64,000 nt of DNA. Source: Sphingobacterium sp. lm-10 (GTDB lineage Bacteria > Bacteroidota > Bacteroidia > Sphingobacteriales > Sphingobacteriaceae). Shown here one piece after another: positions 32,433 through 40,758 of this stretch (within the stretch, counting starts at the first letter, position 1; the number at the start of each line of letters is the position of its first letter). The stretch is from assembly GCF_023554555.1 (NCBI RefSeq), contig NZ_JAMJWC010000002.1:558001-622000 (forward strand). The letters run 5' to 3'. The notes below the pieces were generated by a model that made no database searches, was not told the DNA's origin, and was given only the letters and a program-made list of their open reading frames with translations. Position numbers and translations under genes: made by a program.

Positions 32433-35405
32433 ATGTTATCGTTCAAAGTAACACGACTTATTCTTTCCTTTTTGGGGATATGGATATTCCTATCCGTGCA
32501 AGCGCAGGATCGTCCAGCATTGGAAGGGCGGGTAGTCTCCGCGGCAGATGGCAGTGGCATTTCCGGTGCCACAGTGTCTTTGCTGCCTGGTGGAAGATCC
32601 ACCAGTACGGACGAGTCCGGCAATTTCCGTTTTACCAGTCCGGGAAGCGCTCAGCGTGTATCCATCACCGCGATGGGATTCCAATCTGTGGAGTTGCCTA
32701 TCTCCGGAAATATGATGACCATTACGCTATCCGTAGGGGAAACCGCATTGGAAGATATTGTGGTCATCGGCTACGGCTCAGTGAAGCGTAAAGACGTCAC
32801 AACAGCCATTTCTTCGGTATCTCTGGAAGATGTAGAAGAGCGACCAATTGTTTCCGCAGCGCAAGCTATTCAAGGTAGAGCTGCGGGAGTTTCCGTTGTG
32901 CAGACCAGTGGTACGCCAGGCGGACAAACATCTATCAGGATACGTGGTGCTACTTCGTTCAACGGAAGTAATGATCCATTGTACGTCGTAGATAACGTGC
33001 CTGTAGATAATATTAACTTTCTGGCACCAACCGATATTGTGGACATGCAGGTGTTGAAAGATGCTTCTTCTGCCGCTATTTATGGTTCGCGAGCCGCGAA
33101 TGGTGTGATTCTGATCACGACTAAGCAAGGTAAAGCCGGACAGGCCAAAATCGGTATCAATACATTAGGAACAATTAACCAGGTGACCAGCCGGATGCAG
33201 GTACTCAACGCACAGCAATACCGCGACCTACAACAAGAAATCGGAATTGTCAACGTGCCTGCAGGATTAACAGATCAAACAGATTGGTTCAACGAAGCCT
33301 ATAAAAATGGCTTGACGCAAAATTATCAGGTATCCATTTCCGATGGTACAGAAAAATTACGATACCATCTATCAGGTGGATATGTAGGCGAAGATGGTGT
33401 GCTCAATACAGCCTTTTTCAAGCGGTATAACTTTCGGGCAAACATCGAGAATAATGTACGCGATTGGTTAAAGATCAATGCTAACATGAGCTATTCGGAC
33501 AATACCGATAACGGCATTATTGGTGGTACTGGCGCTAACAGGGGAGGAGTAGTTCTCTCGGTTATTAATACGCCGACGTATGCACCAATCTGGAATCCGG
33601 ACTTTCCAAACCAATATTACAACAACTTCTTTGGGGTAGGTAATATCACGCATCCATTGGAAAATATGGAGCGTACACGCAACAACAAAAGTCGGGAAAA
33701 CCGCTTGGTAGGATCGGGTAGTGCCACGATCCTTTTTACTCCCGATTTGACGTTTAAATCCCTCTTTGCTGTGGATCGTCGGAATGGAATGATCACCACA
33801 TTCCTCGACCCCATCACAACAGATTGGGGACGTAGCCAGTTTGGTACCGCCTCCGATGCGCGAAATATGAACACCGTATTGACCTTCGATAATATATTAA
33901 CCTATGACAAGCGTTGGGACAAACATCAGTTCGAAGCCATGGGTGGAAGCTCGTGGACCAGTTCGCAATACCAAAACAGTTGGATCAACGGATCACATTT
34001 TATCAACGATTACATTCAGACACTCAATGCAGCTAACCGCATCGCTTGGGACAATACCGGTACGGGTGCTTCCCAATGGTCAATCATGTCCTATTTTGCG
34101 CGAGCCACCTATAACTACGATGGCCGTTATATCTTAACCGGTAACGTCCGGGCAGACGGTTCGTCTAAGTTACACCCAGATTATCGTTGGGGCGTATTTC
34201 CATCCATGTCGGCGGCCTGGCGTTTGTCGGCAGAGGATTTCCTGTCGGACGTAACCTGGTTGAATGATCTTAAAATCCGTGGTGGCTGGGGACAAACCGG
34301 TAATCAATCAGGCGTAGGCGATTATGCTTACCTGGAGTTGTATAGCATACAACGGCAACCCTGGTTCGAGACCGGGCAGCAGAACGCCCTGCCCCTTATC
34401 AACCAGTCTAACCTTCGTACGCGTGATTTGACCTGGGAGACAACCACGCAGACAAATCTTGGAGTAGACTTTACCGGATTTGACAACCGGTTGACGGTAA
34501 ATTTAGATGTGTACCACAAATATACACGCGATATGTTGATGTACGTCACACTACCTTCCGGCGCATCCGTGGCAGGCTCACTGGTAAGGAACGAAGGAGA
34601 AATGCTGAACCGTGGTTTAGAGGTAAATGTCAACAGCAGAAACCTCGTGCAGAATTTTGTATGGACTACGGACTTCAATATCTCCTTCAACAGAAATCGT
34701 TTGGAGAAGTTGGAACTGCAGCAAATCTATAATACCGCCAACACGGCGGAAGTGGTGAATGAACCTGTTGTGCGCAACACACCCGGACAGCCTTTGGGTA
34801 GATTCTTCGGTTATATTGCCGATGGCGTAGACCCGGAAACAGGCGATATGATTTACCGGGACTTGAACGGAGATGGTCGAATATCGCCGAGCGATCGTAC
34901 GTTTATTGGTGACCCAAACCCAAAATTTACCTTTGGCTTGACCAATAACTTCAGCTATAAAGGACTCAACCTTTCGGTATTCCTGCAAGGCTCCTATGGA
35001 AACGATGTGTTCAATGCATCGCGTATGGAAATGGAGGGGATGTACGATGGCAAGAATCAAATCACGCGTGTGCTAGACCGTTGGCAGGTGCCTGGACAAA
35101 TTACCGATGTGCCGCGTGCCAACTACACCATGCGCAACTCCACCTATTTTGTGGAAAACGGAAGTTTTCTGCGCCTGAAGAACCTATCTCTGTCCTATAA
35201 TATTCAGACGGAAGCTTTGAAACGTATTGGAGTGACGCGACTGCAACCTTTTGTATCTGCCACTAACTTACTGACCTGGACGAACTATACCGGAATGGAT
35301 CCAGAAGTAAACCAATGGGGAAATAGTGGCGCCGTGCAAGGCATTGATTGGGGTACCTACCCACAAATCAAATCCTATGTATTGGGTGTTAATCTGGATT
35401 TTTAA
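32433..35405 (+). CDS. SusC/RagA family TonB-linked outer-membrane transporter
   Basis: A 990-residue outer-membrane barrel. Signal peptide 1-24 (FLSVQAQ), carboxypeptidase-regulatory-like domain 26-105 (LEGRVVSAADGSGISGATVS), the Bacteroidota TonB-box region EDIVVIGYGSVKRKDVTTAI, plug domain to about 230 (QGRAAGVSVVQTSGTPGGQ, LKDASSAAIYGSRAANGVIL), then the barrel ending YPQIKSYVLGVNLDF. It imports oligosaccharides delivered by the SusD protein encoded 11 bases downstream. Confidence 0.96.
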   Translation: MLSFKVTRLILSFLGIWIFLSVQAQDRPALEGRVVSAADGSGISGATVSLLPGGRSTSTDESGNFRFTSPGSAQRVSITAMGFQSVELPISGNMMTITLSVGETALEDIVVIGYGSVKRKDVTTAISSVSLEDVEERPIVSAAQAIQGRAAGVSVVQTSGTPGGQTSIRIRGATSFNGSNDPLYVVDNVPVDNINFLAPTDIVDMQVLKDASSAAIYGSRAANGVILITTKQGKAGQAKIGINTLGTINQVTSRMQVLNAQQYRDLQQEIGIVNVPAGLTDQTDWFNEAYKNGLTQNYQVSISDGTEKLRYHLSGGYVGEDGVLNTAFFKRYNFRANIENNVRDWLKINANMSYSDNTDNGIIGGTGANRGGVVLSVINTPTYAPIWNPDFPNQYYNNFFGVGNITHPLENMERTRNNKSRENRLVGSGSATILFTPDLTFKSLFAVDRRNGMITTFLDPITTDWGRSQFGTASDARNMNTVLTFDNILTYDKRWDKHQFEAMGGSSWTSSQYQNSWINGSHFINDYIQTLNAANRIAWDNTGTGASQWSIMSYFARATYNYDGRYILTGNVRADGSSKLHPDYRWGVFPSMSAAWRLSAEDFLSDVTWLNDLKIRGGWGQTGNQSGVGDYAYLELYSIQRQPWFETGQQNALPLINQSNLRTRDLTWETTTQTNLGVDFTGFDNRLTVNLDVYHKYTRDMLMYVTLPSGASVAGSLVRNEGEMLNRGLEVNVNSRNLVQNFVWTTDFNISFNRNRLEKLELQQIYNTANTAEVVNEPVVRNTPGQPLGRFFGYIADGVDPETGDMIYRDLNGDGRISPSDRTFIGDPNPKFTFGLTNNFSYKGLNLSVFLQGSYGNDVFNASRMEMEGMYDGKNQITRVLDRWQVPGQITDVPRANYTMRNSTYFVENGSFLRLKNLSLSYNIQTEALKRIGVTRLQPFVSATNLLTWTNYTGMDPEVNQWGNSGAVQGIDWGTYPQIKSYVLGVNLDF

Positions 35406-35416
35406 AGAATAAAAAA

Positions 35417-36937
35417 ATGAAAAGAATCATACAAAATATAAGCATAGCAAGTGTATTCATATTTGCTATCAGCAGTTGTTCGCTTGGGCTGGATCCGCTG
35501 GATAGCTACTCCGAAGTTACCGAAGGCGTAGACGAACGTGGAAACGAGGTCGTATTTAGGGATAGGGCGGCCGTAGAAAGCCACCTGCAAACTATTTATC
35601 AGCAAATGCGCGACAGGCAGGAGCACTGGTATCTGGATTTATTGTTGATTGCAGAAAGTCATGCCGATAACGCGTATGCCGGAACTACCGGCGCAGAGGT
35701 GTTGCCTTTCGAGAACAATGCCATTGATGGCGCTAACTCCGTACTGAGCAGGGACTGGGATCGCTATATGGTCGATGTGGCACGTGCCAACCGCCTCATT
35801 GTTAATATCGACTCTGTAAGCGATGTGGCACTCACTACGGCATTGAGGAGGCAGTACAAAGCAGAAGCGCAGATCTTCCGTGCTATGGTGTACTTCGATA
35901 TGGTACGCTTATGGGGAAATGTACCGGTATTGACCAGAGAGGGGCGTGATATTACCTCAGAAAATATTACCGATGTCTATGATGACTATTTCCCGGATCA
36001 AAATACGCAGTTGGAAGTGTACCAGCAAATTGAGAGAGATTTACTGGAAGCCCTAGAATATGCTCCAACGAACGATCCAGCTAACAAAACTCGCTTTACA
36101 AAATCTGTGGTAAGAGCTTTATTGGCGAAAGTGTACGCGGAACAGCCAATGCGTGATTACGCCAAAGTGGTACAATATGCCGATCAGCTCACGGCAGACG
36201 GATTTGCGTTGGAGCCAGATTTTACCAACTTGTTTGGAATGAACAGTAATAATACCGATGCCAAGATGCGTAACACCCGGGAATCTATTCTCGAAGCACA
36301 ATTCTTTGCGGGCAATGGTAACTGGGTGACCTGGATGTTGGGTCGTGATCTTTCCAACTATAATAATCAGTTCGCGTGGGCCAAATGGATCACGCCTTCA
36401 CGGGATTTGATTCGTGTGTTTCAGGCAGAGAATGATGCAGTCCGTTTCAGAGAATCTGTGGTGTATTATCAGGCAGGTTGGAGTAACTATTATCCATCCA
36501 GTAATTACCCTTTTATGTTTAAAACGCGGTCAGCTTTTAATAGCATTATCAAATACCGCTATGCAGATATATTGCTGCTTAAAGCCGAAGCACTTTTGTT
36601 TGGGCCTTCAACCAACTTGACAGAAGCAGCGGCAATCATCGACCAGATTAGGCAACGCGTGGAACTACCAGTATTGCCTGCTGCGGTGCGCAACAACCGC
36701 GACCAACTCATACAGGCTTTGATGAAAGAAAGACGCCTCGAACTGGCTTTTGAAGGCGAGCGCTGGTTCGACCTGGTACGTTGGGAAAAAGTAGAAGAGG
36801 TGATGAATGGCGTATTTGGTAGAGACACGGGGCGAAGACCACAAGTGTATCCTTTCACTCCCAACTCTTACCTGATGCCCATCCCGCAAGGTGTGTTGGA
36901 TCAGAATTTAAAATTAAATCAAAACCCAGGTTATTAA
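35417..36937 (+). CDS. SusD/RagB family surface glycan-binding lipoprotein
   Basis: A 506-residue cell-surface lipoprotein that forms the lid of the SusC transporter. The signal sequence ends in the lipobox FAISSCS. The SusD helical TPR framework follows (KAEAQIFRAMVYFDMVRLWG) and the family C-terminal signature RRLELAFEGERWFDLVRWEK and PIPQGVLDQNLKLNQNPGY is intact. It lies between susC and the GH30 gene in a tight operon. Confidence 0.95.
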   Translation: MKRIIQNISIASVFIFAISSCSLGLDPLDSYSEVTEGVDERGNEVVFRDRAAVESHLQTIYQQMRDRQEHWYLDLLLIAESHADNAYAGTTGAEVLPFENNAIDGANSVLSRDWDRYMVDVARANRLIVNIDSVSDVALTTALRRQYKAEAQIFRAMVYFDMVRLWGNVPVLTREGRDITSENITDVYDDYFPDQNTQLEVYQQIERDLLEALEYAPTNDPANKTRFTKSVVRALLAKVYAEQPMRDYAKVVQYADQLTADGFALEPDFTNLFGMNSNNTDAKMRNTRESILEAQFFAGNGNWVTWMLGRDLSNYNNQFAWAKWITPSRDLIRVFQAENDAVRFRESVVYYQAGWSNYYPSSNYPFMFKTRSAFNSIIKYRYADILLLKAEALLFGPSTNLTEAAAIIDQIRQRVELPVLPAAVRNNRDQLIQALMKERRLELAFEGERWFDLVRWEKVEEVMNGVFGRDTGRRPQVYPFTPNSYLMPIPQGVLDQNLKLNQNPGY

Positions 36938-36943
36938 CCGAAA

Positions 36944-38440
36944 ATGATGACAACTATGATAAAGAGAAATATGATGTTACAGTTTTCCTTAGGCTTTTTG
37001 CTGATGCTTTCCTGCGGTTCCGAGAGCTCTTTTACGACCTCTGTGCCGGAACCGGAGCTTACCTCCGGTGATGTTACTTTGTATGTGACCTCCGGTTATC
37101 GTATTCAGGAATTTAAGAAAACTTACCTGAATTTCAGTGCCAATGACAATCTGTCGACTAAGACCGTATTTTTAGATCCGCAGCAAACCTATCAAACGAT
37201 GGATGGTTTTGGCGCAGCCATTACCGGATCGTCAGCCTACAATCTGTTGAAAATGTCTGCGGCAGATCGTGCACGATTTCTAACGGAAACCTTTTCTACT
37301 ACCGAAGGGATGGGACAAAATTATGTCCGTATTGCGATTGGCTGTTCTGACTTCTCGCTGAGCGAATACACACTCAATGACAAACCTGGTATCGAAAACT
37401 TTGCCCTGCAAAAAGAAGAATTAGAATATGTGATTCCGGTGATGAAAGAGATTCTAGCCATTAATCCGGATATTAAAATCATGGGATCGCCATGGACGGC
37501 TCCTTTGTGGATGAAAGTCAACAACCTACAGGAACGAGCACCTTATGCATCCTGGACAGGAGGTCATTTGAATCCAGCCCATTATCAGGATTATGGGACT
37601 TACTTTGTGAAATGGATTCAGGCCATGCAATCGCAAGGTATCCATATCCATTCCATCACGCCACAAAATGAGCCGTTGAATCACTTGAACTCCGCGTCCA
37701 TGGTGATGAAGTGGGAAGAGCAACGCGATTTTATTAAGCAAGCTTTAGGTCCTAAGTTGCGTGGTGCCGGCTTACAAACAAAGATCTATGCCTATGACCA
37801 TAACTACAATTATGATAATATGGCCGATCAGCAAGGTTACCCCGTGCGTATTTATGAAGATGCAGAAGCCTCTCAATACATTGCAGGAGCGGCTTATCAT
37901 AACTACGGTGGAGACCGTAGCGAGTTGTTAGAGATCCATGCCAAGGCACCAGACAAGGAGTTGATTTTCTCGGAGACTTCTATTGGCACCTGGAACAATG
38001 GCAATGTTCTAAGCAGCCAACTAATTGCAGACATGCGCGAAGTAGGCTTAGGTACCATCAATAACTGGAGTCGCGGGGTGATCGTGTGGAATCTGATGTT
38101 GGATGCCGATCGTGGCCCTACACGAGAAGGTGGGTGTACTACCTGTTATGGAGCCGTGGATATTGCGGCAGACTATCGTACCATTCGTAAGAATTCCCAT
38201 TACTTTGTCGTAGGCCATCTTTCAGCGGTGGTGAAATCGGGCGCTGTACGTATTGGTTCAAAAGGTACGATGCCAGAGGGAGTTGTACACAGCGCATTCC
38301 GCAATCCGGATAATAGCTTTGCCATTGTATTGGCCAACAGCAATTCGGTTGATACCTCCGTCACATTCAGTGATGGCGACAAGCATTTCACACACCTAGT
38401 GCCAGCCAATTCGGTTGTCTCTTATCATTGGAATAAATAA
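36944..38440 (+). CDS. Glycoside hydrolase family 30 lipoprotein
   Basis: A 498-residue GH30 (glucosylceramidase-like) enzyme. A lipoprotein signal (LLMLSC, Cys24) places it at the membrane, probably the cell surface. The catalytic barrel has the acid/base Glu243 in ITPQNEPLNH and nucleophile Glu344 in LIFSETSIGTW; other family segments are MDGFGAAITGSSAYNLL and MGSPWTAPLWMK. The flanking beta-domain closes the C-terminus. GH30 members in Bacteroidota PULs include endo-beta-1,6-glucanases, so beta-1,6-glucan is the leading substrate guess. It overlaps the next gene by one base. Confidence 0.93.
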   Translation: MMTTMIKRNMMLQFSLGFLLMLSCGSESSFTTSVPEPELTSGDVTLYVTSGYRIQEFKKTYLNFSANDNLSTKTVFLDPQQTYQTMDGFGAAITGSSAYNLLKMSAADRARFLTETFSTTEGMGQNYVRIAIGCSDFSLSEYTLNDKPGIENFALQKEELEYVIPVMKEILAINPDIKIMGSPWTAPLWMKVNNLQERAPYASWTGGHLNPAHYQDYGTYFVKWIQAMQSQGIHIHSITPQNEPLNHLNSASMVMKWEEQRDFIKQALGPKLRGAGLQTKIYAYDHNYNYDNMADQQGYPVRIYEDAEASQYIAGAAYHNYGGDRSELLEIHAKAPDKELIFSETSIGTWNNGNVLSSQLIADMREVGLGTINNWSRGVIVWNLMLDADRGPTREGGCTTCYGAVDIAADYRTIRKNSHYFVVGHLSAVVKSGAVRIGSKGTMPEGVVHSAFRNPDNSFAIVLANSNSVDTSVTFSDGDKHFTHLVPANSVVSYHWNK

Positions 38441-39777
38441 TGGCTCGTATGAAAAAACACCTCTTTTTTATCGGATGCATGTTGGCCATTTTGGCTACAG
38501 CGGGCTGTAAGAAGGAACAGTCTGCCATGGATGGCAGTCCGGAAATGACCCTACATACTACTTTTGAAACGGCCTATTTTGCCGACAGTCTACAATTCAG
38601 TGTCGATGTGCGTGATGGCAATGGGGTTCCCTTATCTACCTTGAAGGCTTATCTGTATTATGGCGACGAAGTGGTTTCGGAAACGACGATTCGCACGAAA
38701 GAATATGGTCGGTACGATGGGAAGCTTTATGCACCTTATTATGCGCAGATCCCTAATGGATCTGCGACGATAAGGTTGGTCTTACAGAATATTAATCAAT
38801 CGAAAAGCGAGCAACAAGTGGGTGTTCCATTGCAGCGTCCGGATTACCCTTATCTTACTTTTGTAGCAGAAGATAGCACTCGGCATGAGATGAACCGAAC
38901 CGCTCTCTATCAGTACACGGTAGAAAAAGAATTTCCAATGAAGATCAAAGGATACATCGAAGCGCCTGCTTTTGGAGAGAACGGGAACGTCGTCCGATTT
39001 GGATACACGGGCGACAAGATTACAGAAGGAAATAGTAGTCTAATATCTTTCTCTTACTTATCTGATGGTGTGTATCCGATTACCTTCAATACGTTGAGTT
39101 ACGAAGCGGGTCCTTTCTTAAGTTATAGCATTAATGATGTGGATCTTCTACTATCCGGTGAGGAGCTGTATACCGCCGACTTGTCTTTACAAAAAGATCA
39201 GGTATTACGGATCGATGGCATTGCCGATCTGGCAGATTGGTGGATCGATTCGGATTTTATCCGGGAGGTCGATGGCGAATACCGGTTTAATGCGATGAAT
39301 GGAAACTACCGGATTACCGCGGATTTTGTTCGTAAGTATTTTATCATTGAAGCCGTACAAGCTGGGCAGTTAGCGAAGCTGAATGCCGACGGCACAGGAG
39401 CGATCTGGATTATTGGTGAAGGGATAGGAAAACCGAATCTAGATAATCAAGTAGGCTGGACGACCGAGAAGGCTTTGTGTATGGCGCCTATCGGCAATAA
39501 ACGCTATCGCGTGACGGTGGTAGGAGGAGAGTCCATGCGTGCGAACAATATCAACTTCAAGTTCTTTCATCAAAAAGGTTGGGGTGGCGAGTTTGGTGGG
39601 TCACACATCGCGACCGAAAGCGATCTTATTTTTATTGGGGATGGTACCAATGGCAGAGATTCTGGTAATCTTGGCATTATTACCGGAGCATCCTTGGAAG
39701 CGGGCACTACTTACGTTTTAACGGTAGATTTAAGTGCCGGTAACCAAGCGGCCATGCTTACTGTGGAGAAGCGCTAA
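38440..39777 (+). CDS. Surface glycan-binding lipoprotein of the PUL (SusE/F-position)
   Basis: A 445-residue lipoprotein (lipobox LATAGC) in the position normally occupied by a SusE/SusF-like surface glycan-binding protein. N-terminal Ig-like beta domains (FADSLQFSVDVRDGNG) are followed by a C-terminal carbohydrate-binding-type beta region (AIWIIGEGIGKPNLDNQVGW, later INFKFFHQKGWGGEFGG). It has no catalytic motif. Its ATG overlaps the GH30 stop (TAATG); a second ATG at 38449 is possible. It probably retains the polysaccharide at the surface for the GH30 enzyme. Confidence 0.75.
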   Translation: MARMKKHLFFIGCMLAILATAGCKKEQSAMDGSPEMTLHTTFETAYFADSLQFSVDVRDGNGVPLSTLKAYLYYGDEVVSETTIRTKEYGRYDGKLYAPYYAQIPNGSATIRLVLQNINQSKSEQQVGVPLQRPDYPYLTFVAEDSTRHEMNRTALYQYTVEKEFPMKIKGYIEAPAFGENGNVVRFGYTGDKITEGNSSLISFSYLSDGVYPITFNTLSYEAGPFLSYSINDVDLLLSGEELYTADLSLQKDQVLRIDGIADLADWWIDSDFIREVDGEYRFNAMNGNYRITADFVRKYFIIEAVQAGQLAKLNADGTGAIWIIGEGIGKPNLDNQVGWTTEKALCMAPIGNKRYRVTVVGGESMRANNINFKFFHQKGWGGEFGGSHIATESDLIFIGDGTNGRDSGNLGIITGASLEAGTTYVLTVDLSAGNQAAMLTVEKR

Positions 39778-39797
39778 AGCGCAAACCAAAATAGGAT

Positions 39798-39848
39798 ATA
39801 GCCTGCTATTGCATGGTCTCAAGGTCATGCAATAGCAGGCTATTTTTA
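39798..39848. terminator. Bidirectional terminator closing the PUL and mtgA
   Basis: Perfect 18-bp inverted repeat (arms 39798-39815 and 39826-39843), 10-base loop, T-run after it. The mtgA stop codon lies in the right flank. Confidence 0.93.
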
Positions 39849-40574
39849 TTCGGGAATCGTGTAATGGTTGAGGTATCGAACTATGCTATTGGCACGTCTA
39901 TTCACATAAGCAGAAGGTCTTCGAGCATCCCACTTGCGCGGATTAGGCAATATGGCGATGATCAATGCGGCTTCTTTACGGCTCAAGCTCCTGCCTGATT
40001 TGCCATAATAATAATGTGATGCCGCTTCGGCACCGTACACGCCTTGTCCCATCTCAATCACATTAAGGTACATCTCCAGAATTCTTTTCTTAGGCCAGAA
40101 AAACTCAATCAACACCGTGAAATAGGTTTCCAAACCTTTGCGAAACCAAGATCTTGCGGGCCACAGAAATACATTTTTGGCCACCTGCTGGCTGATGGTA
40201 CTACCACCCCGTAGCGCTCCACCCGATTGGTTTCGTTGCAATGCTTTCTCGATCGCCTTCGTATCAAAGCCATGATGCGTCATGAAAAAAGCATCTTCAC
40301 CAGCCAGGGCTGCCTTTTTCAAGTTGTCAGAGATATCGTCGTAGGCTAACCAGGTTTTATCAATTTTAAAACCTTTGCCCTGCGACTGCCACTCGAAGCC
40401 TCGTTTTATCATCAGGTAGGTGATTGGCGGATTGATGAAGCGCAAGGCAACAACCCAAAGGAAGCTAAAGGCAACCAGTCCTAGTAAGACCCGACCAGCC
40501 CACCATAGAACCTTATTTTGCTTTTTCGTTGTCTTTTTCTTTTTCCTATTTTTTGTGCTTCGCTTGATCGCCAT
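39846..40574 (-). CDS. mtgA: Monofunctional biosynthetic peptidoglycan transglycosylase
   Basis: A 242-residue GT51 enzyme that polymerises lipid II glycan strands. A basic cytoplasmic tail (KRSTKNRKKKKTTKKQNK) precedes one membrane anchor (about 25-46). The GT51 motifs are present: AGEDAFFMTHHGFD with the catalytic Glu, GGSTISQQVAKNVFLWPAR, KKRILEMYLNVIEMGQGVYG, and AALIIAILPNPRKWDARRPS. There is no transpeptidase domain, so it is the MtgA type. A -7 box (TAGCTTTG) lies 30 bases upstream. Confidence 0.95.
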   Translation of the reverse strand: MAIKRSTKNRKKKKTTKKQNKVLWWAGRVLLGLVAFSFLWVVALRFINPPITYLMIKRGFEWQSQGKGFKIDKTWLAYDDISDNLKKAALAGEDAFFMTHHGFDTKAIEKALQRNQSGGALRGGSTISQQVAKNVFLWPARSWFRKGLETYFTVLIEFFWPKKRILEMYLNVIEMGQGVYGAEAASHYYYGKSGRSLSRKEAALIIAILPNPRKWDARRPSAYVNRRANSIVRYLNHYTIPE

Positions 40575-40603
40575 GTTATATCTTATGAACCGAAATAATT
40601 TTG

Positions 40604-40611
40604 CAAAGCTA
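40604..40611 (-). promoter_or_regulatory. Candidate mtgA -7 element
   Basis: TAGCTTTG on the minus strand, exact TAnnTTTG, about 30 bases before the mtgA ATG. No -33 TTTG is evident. Confidence 0.4.
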
Positions 40612-40758
40612 CGATCAAAGCAGACATATTTCCTAATCGGCTTTTTTTGATGATGGTAAACAGAATTTTTCTAGTAAAAAAATCCTAAAACAGTTGGGTG
40701 GATTTATTTGTTTAATCGGTGGTCAAAATATTTTAAACAAACCATACTATTATTTTAC

